A DNA stretch of 64,000 nt from Pseudanabaena yagii GIHE-NHR1. GTDB lineage: Bacteria > Cyanobacteriota > Cyanobacteriia > Pseudanabaenales > Pseudanabaenaceae. Where the stretch lies: contig NZ_JAAVJL010000002.1 in the NCBI RefSeq assembly GCF_012863495.1, positions 620,271 through 684,270 of the forward strand. The letters run 5' to 3'. Below are positions 1 through 7,679 of the stretch, one piece after another (within the stretch, counting starts at the first letter, position 1; each line of letters begins with the position of its first letter). The position numbers and the translations under genes were made by a program. The notes under the pieces were generated by a model. The model worked only from the letters and a program-made list of their open reading frames with translations. It had not been told where the DNA came from and ran no database searches.

Positions 1-2
1 CA

Positions 3-164
3 ATAAATCGAATCGAACAAGCTCAGAAACAGGGATACACAGAGCTTGTAGGACACGTAAATGTGTTGAGGACTAAGATTGAGTTTTTAGAGAGAGAAAG
101 TCTTGAACTCAAGAATGAGATAAAGGAATCAAGACGGCATAGGTATTCCGATCCAAATTCCTAG
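3..164 (+). CDS. C-terminal end of an unidentified coiled-coil protein (partial)
   Basis: The reading frame is open from the left edge of the window to a TAG, giving 53 residues of an unknown protein whose beginning lies outside. The visible part is highly charged and has heptad-like spacing of Leu, Ile and Val (around KIEFLERESLELKNEIKE), so a coiled coil is likely. It meets the gene on the opposite strand tail to tail, with the stop codons overlapping by a few bases. No family can be named from this piece. Confidence 0.45.
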   Translation: MNRIEQAQKQGYTELVGHVNVLRTKIEFLERESLELKNEIKESRRHRYSDPNS

Positions 165-421
165 ATCGTCTTTGGATTGACAAAATTTTCGAGTTTATAT
201 ACCAGTTGGCAAAAGTTTGCCTCACCCATTGCAAAGGGAGCAACTTTAATCTTTTTCTCTATCAGTTTTGCGTTTCCCACACTGTCAAAAGATGCTTTCC
301 AGTTAGATAGCAATGCTGTAATTAAATAAACCTCATCATGTGTCAGCTTTGCGAGTGGGATTGTATTTTTTAGCGATCGTCTACTGCGTTTCTGTTGCTT
401 AGTTAATTTTTTCGATTCCAT
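161..421 (-). CDS. Small basic hypothetical protein, 86 aa
   Basis: I do not recognise this protein. It starts with a strongly basic stretch (KKLTKQQKRSRR) followed by a mixed helical region and has no membrane segment or metal motif. The ATG lies directly next to a long perfect hairpin at 422-472, so its leader would be highly structured and no Shine-Dalgarno sequence is evident. It converges on the partial coiled-coil gene, overlapping at the stop codons. A real but poorly characterised gene is the best reading; a chance frame is possible. Confidence 0.5.
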   Translation of the reverse strand: MESKKLTKQQKRSRRSLKNTIPLAKLTHDEVYLITALLSNWKASFDSVGNAKLIEKKIKVAPFAMGEANFCQLVYKLENFVNPKTI

Positions 422-472
422 ACTAAAAAGTCCTACAGCGAGACTGATAGTCTCATTGTAGGACTTTTTAGT
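422..472. repeat. Nested inverted repeat upstream of the 86-aa gene
   Basis: Outer arms of 16 bp (422-437 and 457-472) pair perfectly, and a second 5-bp stem (GAGAC/GTCTC) sits inside. It lies immediately upstream of an ATG on the minus strand, so it is not a terminator for that gene; it may be a small palindromic element or a leader hairpin. Confidence 0.75.
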
Positions 473-619
473 ATGTTTTTTGATTCTAGTTTAATAAACT
501 AAAACCTTTGCCTAGAGCTTGATTTGGGGAATCGTTGGTTATTTACATAAGCTAAATAATTTCATAAGCTTATGTGTTATGTACGTATTTTGATGGGACT
601 TACACAAGCGAGCACAAAG

Positions 620-657
620 CAAGAACAACCTTAACCAATTGGTTAAGGTTGTTCTTG
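620..657. terminator. 38-bp perfect palindrome, probable terminator of the FecR gene
   Basis: Two 19-bp arms meet with no loop, centred on CCAATTGG. It lies about 35 bp beyond the stop of the minus-strand FecR-domain gene, a position that suits transcription termination, although no clear T-tract follows on that strand. Confidence 0.55.
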
Positions 658-692
658 TGATGATTTTCATAAAATTTGCTGGCTCTTGGCTT

Positions 693-1451
693 TTAGCTTT
701 TCTTTTTTTGAGAAGCAGTTTCCAAGCTAGCTTGTCCGGGGATTAATTTATCGATGATTGGTTGAGTGGGTAGAGGCATTTTAAAGCTGCGTAGTAAGGA
801 ACTCTTTTGAGCCGCATGATCTTTCCACTCTTTCAAGCTTAAACGGCGGACAACTGGAGGCTTAGTATCATTTGGTTTGACCAAAATTTCCTCACCAGTC
901 AACAACACAATTTCCTTTGACTGATTAGGTAACTTCACCGATACCGTTCCTTCCCAAGAGAAAAACCTGACACCTTGATTGATATCCTTAGGAATTTCCA
1001 CAAAAGCTGTTGTGCCACGGATAGCTGCGGTTGCATAAGGCGTAGAAATTTCTGTGGGAACTTTTAAACCAGGTTTAATCCAAGTAATCATCTTGCCAGA
1101 CTTTAGGTGCAATCGATTTTGAGGTTGGATTTGTAAAATGGAATCACCACCAATCCGAAAGCCCACACCATTATTAAACTCAACCTGCGTTTTGCCATTT
1201 GCCTCAGTACGAACTGTATCAGCTACATATAAATCCATTCCTAATTGAGCATCAATTTCTTTGGACTGCGGATTTTGTTGAGATGCGACAAACACTGGCT
1301 TATCTTCGATCAATGACACCTTCGCGATCGCTTGATTTGTAGGAGCATTACTTGTAGAGCTAGGTACAGGAGAGCTAGGAGTTGGACTAGGTTGAGACTC
1401 ACATCCAAATAAAGCGATCGCAGCAGCAGCTATGAATAGATAACTTTTCAT
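693..1451 (-). CDS. FecR-domain lipoprotein
   Basis: The 252-residue product begins with a lipoprotein signal peptide ending in the lipobox LFGC (Cys17), followed by a Pro/Ser/Thr-rich linker (residues 18-40). Residues about 45-200 read as a FecR-like beta-rich domain: a start resembling EVDAQLG/LYVADTVRT, then RIGGDSILQI and the typical ISTPYATAAIRGTTAFVEI stretch. In the family, FecR domains sense periplasmic signals or bind ligands; cyanobacterial versions are often free-standing and unrelated to iron-dicitrate signalling. It is transcribed alone between two hairpins, and the C-terminus is Lys-rich. The domain call is firm; the role is unknown. Confidence 0.82.
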   Translation of the reverse strand: MKSYLFIAAAAIALFGCESQPSPTPSSPVPSSTSNAPTNQAIAKVSLIEDKPVFVASQQNPQSKEIDAQLGMDLYVADTVRTEANGKTQVEFNNGVGFRIGGDSILQIQPQNRLHLKSGKMITWIKPGLKVPTEISTPYATAAIRGTTAFVEIPKDINQGVRFFSWEGTVSVKLPNQSKEIVLLTGEEILVKPNDTKPPVVRRLSLKEWKDHAAQKSSLLRSFKMPLPTQPIIDKLIPGQASLETASQKKKS

Positions 1452-1544
1452 TACTACATCTCAAGGAAAGGTGAAACAGTAGACTGATGGTTGCATATCT
1501 ACCATGAGCAAGCAAGTGTACTTTATGCGTAATTCTTATGAATA

Positions 1545-1575
1545 GATTGTGGCGAGGCTTTGCCTCGCTACAATC
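1545..1575. terminator. Hairpin between the FecR gene and the methyltransferase gene
   Basis: Arms of 14 bp (1545-1558 and 1562-1575) with one mismatch enclose a TTT loop. It sits directly after the stop codon of the minus-strand methyltransferase gene and fits a terminator, and also resembles the palindromic spacer repeats elsewhere in the window. Confidence 0.65.
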
Positions 1576-1576
1576 T

Positions 1577-2230
1577 TTACGGATGCTTTTCGGCAATGAC
1601 TCTTACTTGATACCAAGTCCGTTCAATTCTCCCGAAAATGCGACAGGCTATTTCAAATAGAGGTCTTCCACCAATTTTGGCGATTAGTTGGTACTTCGGA
1701 GGCCATTTGTGAATGTAAGGTTTGGACTCAATTACTGAAAATCCCGCCTCAGTGAAAAGATTGCCAATGCACATGGGACTCCAGCTAAAAAGATGATGAT
1801 TAATATCATTGGGCTTATAGCTGTAGGAAATTGATTCACAGGGAACAACAAAAATGATTTTGCCGCCAGTCTTTAGTTTTTTATATAGTGACTTGAGTTC
1901 TTGAAGTGGTTGTAGAGTATGTTCTAAAGCATTGTCAGAAATGATGACATCAACATACTCATCTGGGATTTCATCGACACTGCGAAACATCTCCAGCCCA
2001 TTTTTCTTAGCTGCGGCTGCGGCTGCTGGATTTACCTCAACTCCCACTTTTTTAGCACATTGGATATTTCTCAAGAGAAATCCCCCACCGCAGCCAAAGT
2101 CTAAGACTTCACTATGCTCTGATATGTATTTAATAAATTTGGTTTGATTTGCCCATCCTCCAAACTCACCAATCGGAGCTTGCCAGTCAAAATATTGGTC
2201 ATCATAGTGGCTGCTAATCAAATCGGACAT
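1577..2230 (-). CDS. Class I SAM-dependent methyltransferase
   Basis: This 217-residue protein is a Rossmann-fold methyltransferase. Motif I is VLDFGCGGGF (residues 42-51), the SAM-binding glycine-rich loop; an acidic strand end follows (VGVEVNP), then the motif IV-like VIISDNALEHT and a GGKIIFVVPCES strand. The pattern matches the Methyltransf_11/23 type that acts on small molecules or sugar/lipid intermediates. The substrate cannot be read from the sequence. It stands alone between a hairpin and a small zinc-finger gene in the same orientation. Confidence 0.85.
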   Translation of the reverse strand: MSDLISSHYDDQYFDWQAPIGEFGGWANQTKFIKYISEHSEVLDFGCGGGFLLRNIQCAKKVGVEVNPAAAAAAKKNGLEMFRSVDEIPDEYVDVIISDNALEHTLQPLQELKSLYKKLKTGGKIIFVVPCESISYSYKPNDINHHLFSWSPMCIGNLFTEAGFSVIESKPYIHKWPPKYQLIAKIGGRPLFEIACRIFGRIERTWYQVRVIAEKHP

Positions 2231-2287
2231 TATTGCTCCTAGTCGTGATATTTCAAGTGAGGTATAGCAAATTATATAGAATCTTCT

Positions 2288-2467
2288 TTATTTCTTATCC
2301 TCTAGTTCTATTTTTCCTGTGCCACTGCAAAATGAACAGTTTTCTTCTCGTTGAATTTCTCCAGAACAATCGCGCAGTTCGATATAGCCTTTACCTTCAC
2401 AGTGATGACAAGGTTTGGCTATTTGTTGTAGAGATGTAAGGCGATCGCCTATTAATTTTTCTGGCAT
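2288..2467 (-). CDS. Small DnaJ-type zinc-finger protein
   Basis: About 59 residues with two CxxC-type knuckles, CHHCEGKG and CSFCSGTG, separated by a short charged spacer. This is the CxxCxGxG pattern of the DnaJ cysteine-rich domain and of small stand-alone chaperone-like proteins that bind one zinc. I chose the ATG giving MPEKLIGDRL; an in-frame TTG seven codons upstream (2488) is possible but has no ribosome-binding site. It follows a small membrane protein gene on the same strand. Confidence 0.7.
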   Translation of the reverse strand: MPEKLIGDRLTSLQQIAKPCHHCEGKGYIELRDCSGEIQREENCSFCSGTGKIELEDKK

Positions 2468-2510
2468 ATTTTTAAATTCTTGTTCCAAAAAGGTGTACTT
2501 ATTAACTTAT

Positions 2511-2858
2511 TTACCAAGGGCGAATTATTAAATGGCTCAACCATTTTAAGACTTCCCAAATCAATTGCCAAAGAATTGCAACTCCTAGAATGATTTCTAA
2601 GGTAAGGGCTAATACAGTTAGTGTTAAAGCGATGATAGTAATCGCTTTATTCTGATGTTTTCTATTTCCCAGCAATGCTAAAAAAAATACTATCGTAGCG
2701 ATCGCACCACGAAATGCCCACAGAGTAACGATAACGGAGTCTTCTACTTTACCTTGAATCTTTACGGTGGTAATCGCGATTGCTATATCAACAATTGCTA
2801 AGACTAATGCGAGAAAGCTATAGCTATTACGGTTCAGAAATATAGCTAATTTATACAT
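2511..2858 (-). CDS. Small integral membrane protein, 115 aa
   Basis: I do not recognise a family. The protein has three or four hydrophobic segments (about residues 14-33, 44-64, 72-92 and 88-105), a Lys/Arg/His-rich loop after the second, and a Trp-rich C-terminus. It probably sits in the plasma or thylakoid membrane. It lies upstream of the zinc-finger gene on the same strand with a short gap, so the two may be co-transcribed. Confidence 0.65.
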   Translation of the reverse strand: MYKLAIFLNRNSYSFLALVLAIVDIAIAITTVKIQGKVEDSVIVTLWAFRGAIATIVFFLALLGNRKHQNKAITIIALTLTVLALTLEIILGVAILWQLIWEVLKWLSHLIIRPW

Positions 2859-2970
2859 TGCCCAATACTGAATGTAGAAGTACTGTACTTATCTCATCTG
2901 GTCATACTCTTCTGGCACTGCGTGGATAAATGATTTGATGGTGTCTGCTTTATCTAGATCACCACAGAAT

Positions 2971-3933
2971 TTATTCTAAATCAACTAAACTCAGCCTTGA
3001 GGTTTGCTCTTTCATACCTAGAGAAACTTCCAACTTTTTCAAAAGCTCTACTGTTACTTCTGCAAAGGCTTTTGCGCCGCCTGAATTTGGATTAGATAGT
3101 GATACAGGGATAAAATCGTCTACAGCTTTGGCGATATTTACATCATTGGGAATTTTCGTTTTAAAAATTTTAGCACTACTAAAATCGGCACTTACCCGAT
3201 CCATGACCTTATTGTAGTAGCGGCTCAGAGTAAAGCCCGCAGACAGACTGAAGACGATTCCTAATAGTTGAATATTCACCGACTTATCATCACGATAGAC
3301 TTCTCTCAACTTCTCAATACGTCTTTCTAATAGCTGAATACCCACTACAGAGAGAGGTTCAGGTCTAGCTGGCATCAGGTAATAGTCACTAGCGACTATA
3401 CTACTGCGCGTAATCAAATTATAGCCAGGGGCACAATCCAGAATGATGAAATCGTAGTTTTTAATTGCAGGTGCAAGAATAGCTCTGATTAAGCCTTGCT
3501 CAAATTTGCTCCATGTCTGTTGGAAGGTTTGCTTTTCTTCGTATAAAAGCGATCGGTTGTAGAGCATCTCTGAAACCAGAAACTCATCATATAGGTCTAT
3601 ATCTCCCACTAGGAGATCTAAGCCTTGAACCTTGCAAACATGGGGAATGACCAGATCTTTAACTTGGTAAATTTTTTCTTCGGGGTCGTTAACTTGGACT
3701 CCGTAACGGGTGATCGCTTGGCTAACTAAATGTCTTAGGGTTCGGTTTTCTTTACGACATTTAGCAAACTCAGCTGGGGAAATCATGCTCAGAGTGGCAC
3801 TGATTTGGGTATCTAAATCGACGACTAAAACCTTTTTGCGATGGATTTTCGCCAAACAGGTGGCAATATTGACGGTTAAGGTGGTTTTACCTACACCACC
3901 CTTCATATTGACTGTCGCGATTACTTGAGCCAT
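2971..3933 (-). CDS. ParA/MinD-family ATPase (orphan ParA)
   Basis: The 320-residue protein opens with the deviant Walker A motif KGGVGKTT (residues 11-18), followed by a switch-type VVDLDTQISAT and a Walker B-like IILDCAPG. These are the hallmarks of ParA ATPases that dimerise on ATP and bind DNA nonspecifically to position chromosomes, plasmids or protein cargo. No ParB-type gene lies beside it, so it may be an orphan positioning ATPase or of plasmid descent. Three copies of a short repeat touch its start region and may be autoregulatory. No convincing Shine-Dalgarno sequence is seen between these repeats and the ATG. Confidence 0.9.
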   Translation of the reverse strand: MAQVIATVNMKGGVGKTTLTVNIATCLAKIHRKKVLVVDLDTQISATLSMISPAEFAKCRKENRTLRHLVSQAITRYGVQVNDPEEKIYQVKDLVIPHVCKVQGLDLLVGDIDLYDEFLVSEMLYNRSLLYEEKQTFQQTWSKFEQGLIRAILAPAIKNYDFIILDCAPGYNLITRSSIVASDYYLMPARPEPLSVVGIQLLERRIEKLREVYRDDKSVNIQLLGIVFSLSAGFTLSRYYNKVMDRVSADFSSAKIFKTKIPNDVNIAKAVDDFIPVSLSNPNSGGAKAFAEVTVELLKKLEVSLGMKEQTSRLSLVDLE

Positions 3934-3940
3934 ATTTTTA

Positions 3941-3969
3941 TACCCAGTTATACCCAGTTTAAATACCCA
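3941..3969. promoter_or_regulatory. Direct repeats at the parA start, possible operator
   Basis: TACCCAGTTA, TACCCAGTTT and a third TACCCA with altered flanks follow each other at about 10-bp spacing, ending eight bases before the parA ATG. Repeats at helical-turn spacing over a promoter or leader are typical of ParA-type autoregulation, but the binder is unknown. Confidence 0.5.
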
Positions 3970-4069
3970 CCGAAAGCTGATCTGCCAAATCAGACATTTT
4001 CAGACACTTTGCGCCGTTTATCCTAAATCACTTTGAGTGAGTTAACAATACACCATTCGATTACAAATA

Positions 4070-4101
4070 CAGAAAGTGGTAGCCAAGGCTACCACTTTCT
4101 G
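4070..4101 (-). terminator. Terminator hairpin after the 184-aa gene
   Basis: Perfect 15-bp arms (CAGAAAGTGGTAGCC and its complement) enclose a 2-base loop. The hairpin abuts the stop codon of the minus-strand gene that ends at 4102. Confidence 0.75.
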
Positions 4102-4656
4102 TTAATTAAGGTTGGGATTTACAATATGACCTCTAGTTGGGTCGGGTATAAACAGTCCCAGACGTAGCGATCGCAACATGGCTTCCCAGACTTCACGCAT
4201 CTGTTCTTCGCCTTCTATCCAATAGTCAAAGGTAAACAGGACTTGGACATTACCACCAATACCCACCAAAATACGTGATGTGGCAGGCCTTTTTTCAGTA
4301 GCATCAATATATTGAATATCTGCCCAAACCAGTCTCATGCCATCGCGATTAGCACTAGTAACTTTGCTTTTATGGGTAATTTTGCGATCATCATCCTCCA
4401 AAATTTGATGCAGAGTCTTTTTGAGAGGAAATGTACTCCAATCATTAGGAGGAAGGCGATTAAAGGACATTTCTAATGCGCCAGTATCATCTGGTGGTTC
4501 GAGGTCGTGAAAGCTAACCGACTTTTCTTTAAATTTCACTATCCAATCTTTGGGAAAATCAAACCGTACCGCACCGCGATCGGCAATAAAAATCTTGTAT
4601 CCTTCCTCGGATTTCCAACCATGATCGCTGCGTAAAGTTAAGTCTTTTTTGATCAT
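4102..4656 (-). CDS. Hypothetical soluble protein, 184 aa
   Basis: There is no signal peptide or membrane segment. The sequence has beta-rich features (FIADRGAVRFDFPKDWIVKF, then RILVGIGGNVQVLFTFDYWIEG) like PsbP-fold or DUF1795-type cyanobacterial proteins that begin with a pattern of FPKDW. That resemblance is from memory and weak. It follows the cytochrome b561-like gene on the same strand with an 84-bp gap and ends at a strong hairpin. Confidence 0.65.
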   Translation of the reverse strand: MIKKDLTLRSDHGWKSEEGYKIFIADRGAVRFDFPKDWIVKFKEKSVSFHDLEPPDDTGALEMSFNRLPPNDWSTFPLKKTLHQILEDDDRKITHKSKVTSANRDGMRLVWADIQYIDATEKRPATSRILVGIGGNVQVLFTFDYWIEGEEQMREVWEAMLRSLRLGLFIPDPTRGHIVNPNLN

Positions 4657-4740
4657 ATTTCTGCACAGTAGCTAGTAATACCAATCCACAATAGGGTTGA
4701 TGGCGCTAAGGTCATTTTAGAGGATTGGTCAATATGCAAT

Positions 4741-5418
4741 CTATTGAGGTGATGTAAATATTAACGGCAAGATAAAAGCGATCGCGATGCCACCAATTAC
4801 TACGGCTTCAAAAAAGAATAGAAATGTGGTGGAAGGCTTGAGCTTAAAGCCGCGTAGCCAAAATTTGGGCATATCCTCAGGACGAATCTTCCAGTTATAA
4901 ATTGAGAGCAATAGGGGCAAGCCTCCAACCTTGGCACTCATTAATAGATGGATCGCGACACTAACAAACATCAATAGCCATCCTATTAGATGCCCGATAT
5001 ACCAAACGTGATTAAATTCTCCAGTGGGTAGCCACTCCTCCTGCATCATCCTTCCTGTAATAACGGCAAAGGTTGCAGACACTAGGAGCAGACTATTGGC
5101 AAATCGCTGTAATGAGATCCACCAAATCGGTTTTCCCACTTCTTGCAGTTGTTTGAATGATTCCTTTTGAATCAGACGACGATCGCCTATATGAAAGCAG
5201 TAAATGGCAAAGAGTGGTAAAAGACATAAAAATGCTAAGGCGATCGTGCCATGAATGCCTTGAGTATCACGGATAATTGGTAAATTAAGCGTCCCAAATC
5301 TTTTGTCATATCGGTCATAAACCATAAAGCCTGTAATCAATGAGCCAAATACTAATAGAGCGATCGCACTATGTAGCAATCGTAAAAGGACAGGCTGGTA
5401 CGGGACAGTACGCGACAT
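4741..5418 (-). CDS. Cytochrome b561-type membrane protein
   Basis: The 225-residue protein has four main transmembrane helices with histidines spaced as in di-haem b561/YodB-type cytochromes: LLRLLHSAIALLVFGSLITG (His16), a GIHGT segment, and a later FNHVWYIGHLIGWLL helix followed by AIHLLMSAKVGG. This family moves electrons across the membrane, often to quinol or superoxide. It is divergent from two small membrane-protein genes starting at 5463, with only 44 bp between start codons, so promoters must overlap. The electron partner is unknown. Confidence 0.8.
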   Translation of the reverse strand: MSRTVPYQPVLLRLLHSAIALLVFGSLITGFMVYDRYDKRFGTLNLPIIRDTQGIHGTIALAFLCLLPLFAIYCFHIGDRRLIQKESFKQLQEVGKPIWWISLQRFANSLLLVSATFAVITGRMMQEEWLPTGEFNHVWYIGHLIGWLLMFVSVAIHLLMSAKVGGLPLLLSIYNWKIRPEDMPKFWLRGFKLKPSTTFLFFFEAVVIGGIAIAFILPLIFTSPQ

Positions 5419-5462
5419 AGGGTTTTTGTTATGATTGTGGGTGAATTACAGATAAAACAGGG

Positions 5463-5678
5463 ATGAATAAAAACCTAATAAGCAAGGTTTTAGCCATTAG
5501 TCTTACCCATCTTGTATTTAATATTATGATGCGTTTTACTGAAAGTCCTGCTGGCAGTGGCGCATCCATCGCTCAATCTCTAAAATGGTTGAGCTTTGGT
5601 AGTGGTGAGCAATATGGAGTAATCACACTGATCTGTATGGCATTTGGAATGGACTCATTTTTAAAGAGAATTCTCTAG
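5463..5678 (+). CDS. Small membrane protein, 71 aa
   Basis: An N-terminal hydrophobic helix (ISKVLAISLTHLVFNIMM) and a weaker C-terminal one (YGVITLICMAFGMDSF) can be seen. I do not recognise the family. It shares the divergent promoter region with the cytochrome b561-like gene and precedes another small membrane gene by 11 bp, so the two probably form an operon. Confidence 0.55.
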   Translation: MNKNLISKVLAISLTHLVFNIMMRFTESPAGSGASIAQSLKWLSFGSGEQYGVITLICMAFGMDSFLKRIL

Positions 5679-5689
5679 GAAGGAAGACA

Positions 5690-5875
5690 ATGACAAAGAT
5701 AGTGATGTATTTTGTGATGTTTGTTGGGGCTTTGGTCATCGCAGCATGGGTATCCCGTGAAGCTAGTTACTTTTTTAATAATTTGCTTTATTGGATTCGC
5801 TATAACTGGTTGCCCTTCTTTGGTTTAGTGATTTTAGGTGCGATCGCCTACAAAGTTTTTAGCAGTAAATCATGA
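5690..5875 (+). CDS. Small membrane protein, 61 aa
   Basis: Two hydrophobic helices (about residues 5-22 and 37-56) flank an aromatic-rich middle with YFFNNLLYWIRYNW. A good ribosome-binding site (AGGAAGGA) lies before the ATG. The gene ends 13 bp before the tyrosine recombinase and may be co-transcribed with it. The function is unknown. Confidence 0.6.
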   Translation: MTKIVMYFVMFVGALVIAAWVSREASYFFNNLLYWIRYNWLPFFGLVILGAIAYKVFSSKS

Positions 5876-5888
5876 TGTGTAATGACAA

Positions 5889-7445
5889 ATGACCTTACCA
5901 AGCGACTTATCAGAGCGACTTCTTAAGGCTTGCGATCGCGATACATTGGCAGGTCAGCGTGATTATGCAATTTTGCGATTACTCATCGAGAATTCTCTAA
6001 AGCGCCAGCAGGTTGCCGCGATTAATATTAATGATGTCGATTGTGAGGGGCGATCGCTACAGGTTGATAAATGCTATAAGCGGCAAGGGCAATCAAACCA
6101 AAAGGAAATTATTAGTCTCAGTTTGGACACAGCCACCGCATTACAGGACTGGCTAAATTTAACGCATCTTCCTAGCGAGGATGAGGATATTCCAATGCCG
6201 CTATTTATATCCCTAGATCGGGCGAAATATGGGCATAGGCTGACGGGAACAGCAATCTATGGGATTGTCAAACGGGCGGCGACTAATGCGGGGATTACCG
6301 ATGCGATCGCTCCTGAACAGTTGCGATTTAGCCAAGATAAATATGCCTTAAATCATGCCTTAAATCAAGAGTTTGAGACACTCAATAAGACTGCAACTGG
6401 GACTAATGAGACTCAATCAAGACTAATTGCTGTATCTAAATTAGAACCTGAGAATCAAAATAGGACTTATTTAGATACTGATGAGACTCAAATGAGCGCT
6501 GTTTCTAGTGGAATTCCCTATGCTTTGACGGGATTTAATCCAGACATTCTCACTTCTCTCCTCGCAGACAAACGGAGTCTCAATACTAGACGTGCCTATG
6601 AGAAGGATTTACGTTACTTTTTTCTGGCTGCCTATGGACAAAAGCCAACGGAGACAGTGATTGCCCAATTTTTGCAGTTAAATCGTTTTGAGGCGATCGC
6701 GATCGCGCTACGTTACAAGTCAGATCTGATTACTCAAGGCTTAAAAGAATCGACAATTAACCGTCGTCTATCGGCTCTTAAATCGCTGGTAAATTTCGCC
6801 GCCAAACTAGGCAAATGCAATTGGAATCTCGATGATGTCCAAACTGAGACAGTCCAAACCTATCGCGATACGACTGGGATTAAGCCCGATGGTATTCGCA
6901 CGATGCTTTTAAAAATAGATCGAACTACCCTCAAGGGAAAACGTGATTTCGCAATTTTGAGACTACTGTGGGATAATGCCCTGCGTCGTAATGAAGTGGT
7001 TAGCGCGAATATCGGTGATTTTGACTATGAGGTGCGATCGCTGCAAATTTTAGGCAAGGGACGTGGCTCTCAAAAGAGTCTCATTAGTCTTAATATGGGA
7101 ACTGCTAATGCAATTCAAGACTGGTTATCTCAACTTAAGACAAAAAATAGCGATCGCCCATTATTTCACTCGCTCGATCCTGTTAATCATGGACATAGAC
7201 TGACTGGCACAGCAATTTACCAAATTGTCGATCAATTGGCGCGAGACTCAGGCATTACCAAAAAAATGTCTCCCCACCGTATTCGTCACTCTGCGATCAC
7301 GGCTGCCCTTGATGCCACTAATGGCAATGTCCGCAAAGTTCAAAAACTCTCGCGTCATAAAAAGCTAGATACCCTCATGCTCTACGACGATAACCGTACT
7401 AATATGCAAGGAGAAGTATCGAGTTTATTAGGTGATCTGATTTAG
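5889..7445 (+). CDS. Tyrosine recombinase with a degenerate duplicated catalytic domain
   Basis: The C-terminal half is a complete phage-integrase/Xer-type domain: Arg366 in ALRRNEV, HxxR at 463-466 (HRIRH), His490 and the nucleophile Tyr499 in LMLYDDN. A SAM-like core-binding domain precedes it (about 215-320). Residues 1-150 are a second copy of the front of the catalytic domain: RDYAILRLLIENSLKRQQV matches RDFAILRLLWDNALRRNEV, and HRLTGTAIYGIV matches HRLTGTAIYQIV. In that copy the catalytic Arg is Lys and the HxxR box is lost. Length is well above the usual 300 residues. No att site or phage genes are seen nearby. Confidence 0.88.
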   Translation: MTLPSDLSERLLKACDRDTLAGQRDYAILRLLIENSLKRQQVAAININDVDCEGRSLQVDKCYKRQGQSNQKEIISLSLDTATALQDWLNLTHLPSEDEDIPMPLFISLDRAKYGHRLTGTAIYGIVKRAATNAGITDAIAPEQLRFSQDKYALNHALNQEFETLNKTATGTNETQSRLIAVSKLEPENQNRTYLDTDETQMSAVSSGIPYALTGFNPDILTSLLADKRSLNTRRAYEKDLRYFFLAAYGQKPTETVIAQFLQLNRFEAIAIALRYKSDLITQGLKESTINRRLSALKSLVNFAAKLGKCNWNLDDVQTETVQTYRDTTGIKPDGIRTMLLKIDRTTLKGKRDFAILRLLWDNALRRNEVVSANIGDFDYEVRSLQILGKGRGSQKSLISLNMGTANAIQDWLSQLKTKNSDRPLFHSLDPVNHGHRLTGTAIYQIVDQLARDSGITKKMSPHRIRHSAITAALDATNGNVRKVQKLSRHKKLDTLMLYDDNRTNMQGEVSSLLGDLI

Positions 7446-7466
7446 GAGGCATCTTCAGCAAAACCC

Positions 7467-7508
7467 AAAAAGCTGTGGGCGCACGCGCAACGTGCGCCCA
7501 CAGCTTTT
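7467..7508 (+). terminator. Terminator-like palindrome after the recombinase gene
   Basis: Arms of 18 bp (AAAAGCTGTGGGCGCACG and its complement) enclose CGCAA. It lies 22 bp after the recombinase stop codon. The core GTGCGC/GCGCAC also occurs in the palindromes at 21439 and 55640. Confidence 0.75.
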
Positions 7509-7569
7509 GCTAGATATTAGCAATTGCATTAGAATTTGCAGATTATAGATAATTCAAATTAGAACTACA

Positions 7570-7620
7570 GCTTCGACTTCGCTCAGCTAGCTTACACCAA
7601 TGGCTAAGCGGAGTCGAAGC
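7570..7620. repeat. Imperfect inverted repeat (GCTTCGACT type)
   Basis: Arms of 18 bp with two mismatches (7570-7587 and 7603-7620) begin with GCTTCGACT and end with its complement. A nearly identical palindrome occurs at 15893-15936, so this is a small dispersed repeat. Confidence 0.7.
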
Positions 7621-7679
7621 CCCTCTGCAAATTATTTAAAACAACTATAGAATATTAATGCAGTTCCCTATTCAACTCT

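Noticed and set aside
1399..1596. A 65-codon minus-strand frame between FecR and methyltransferase genes
   Set aside because: It overlaps the FecR signal peptide and the hairpin at 1545 in another frame and looks like chance.
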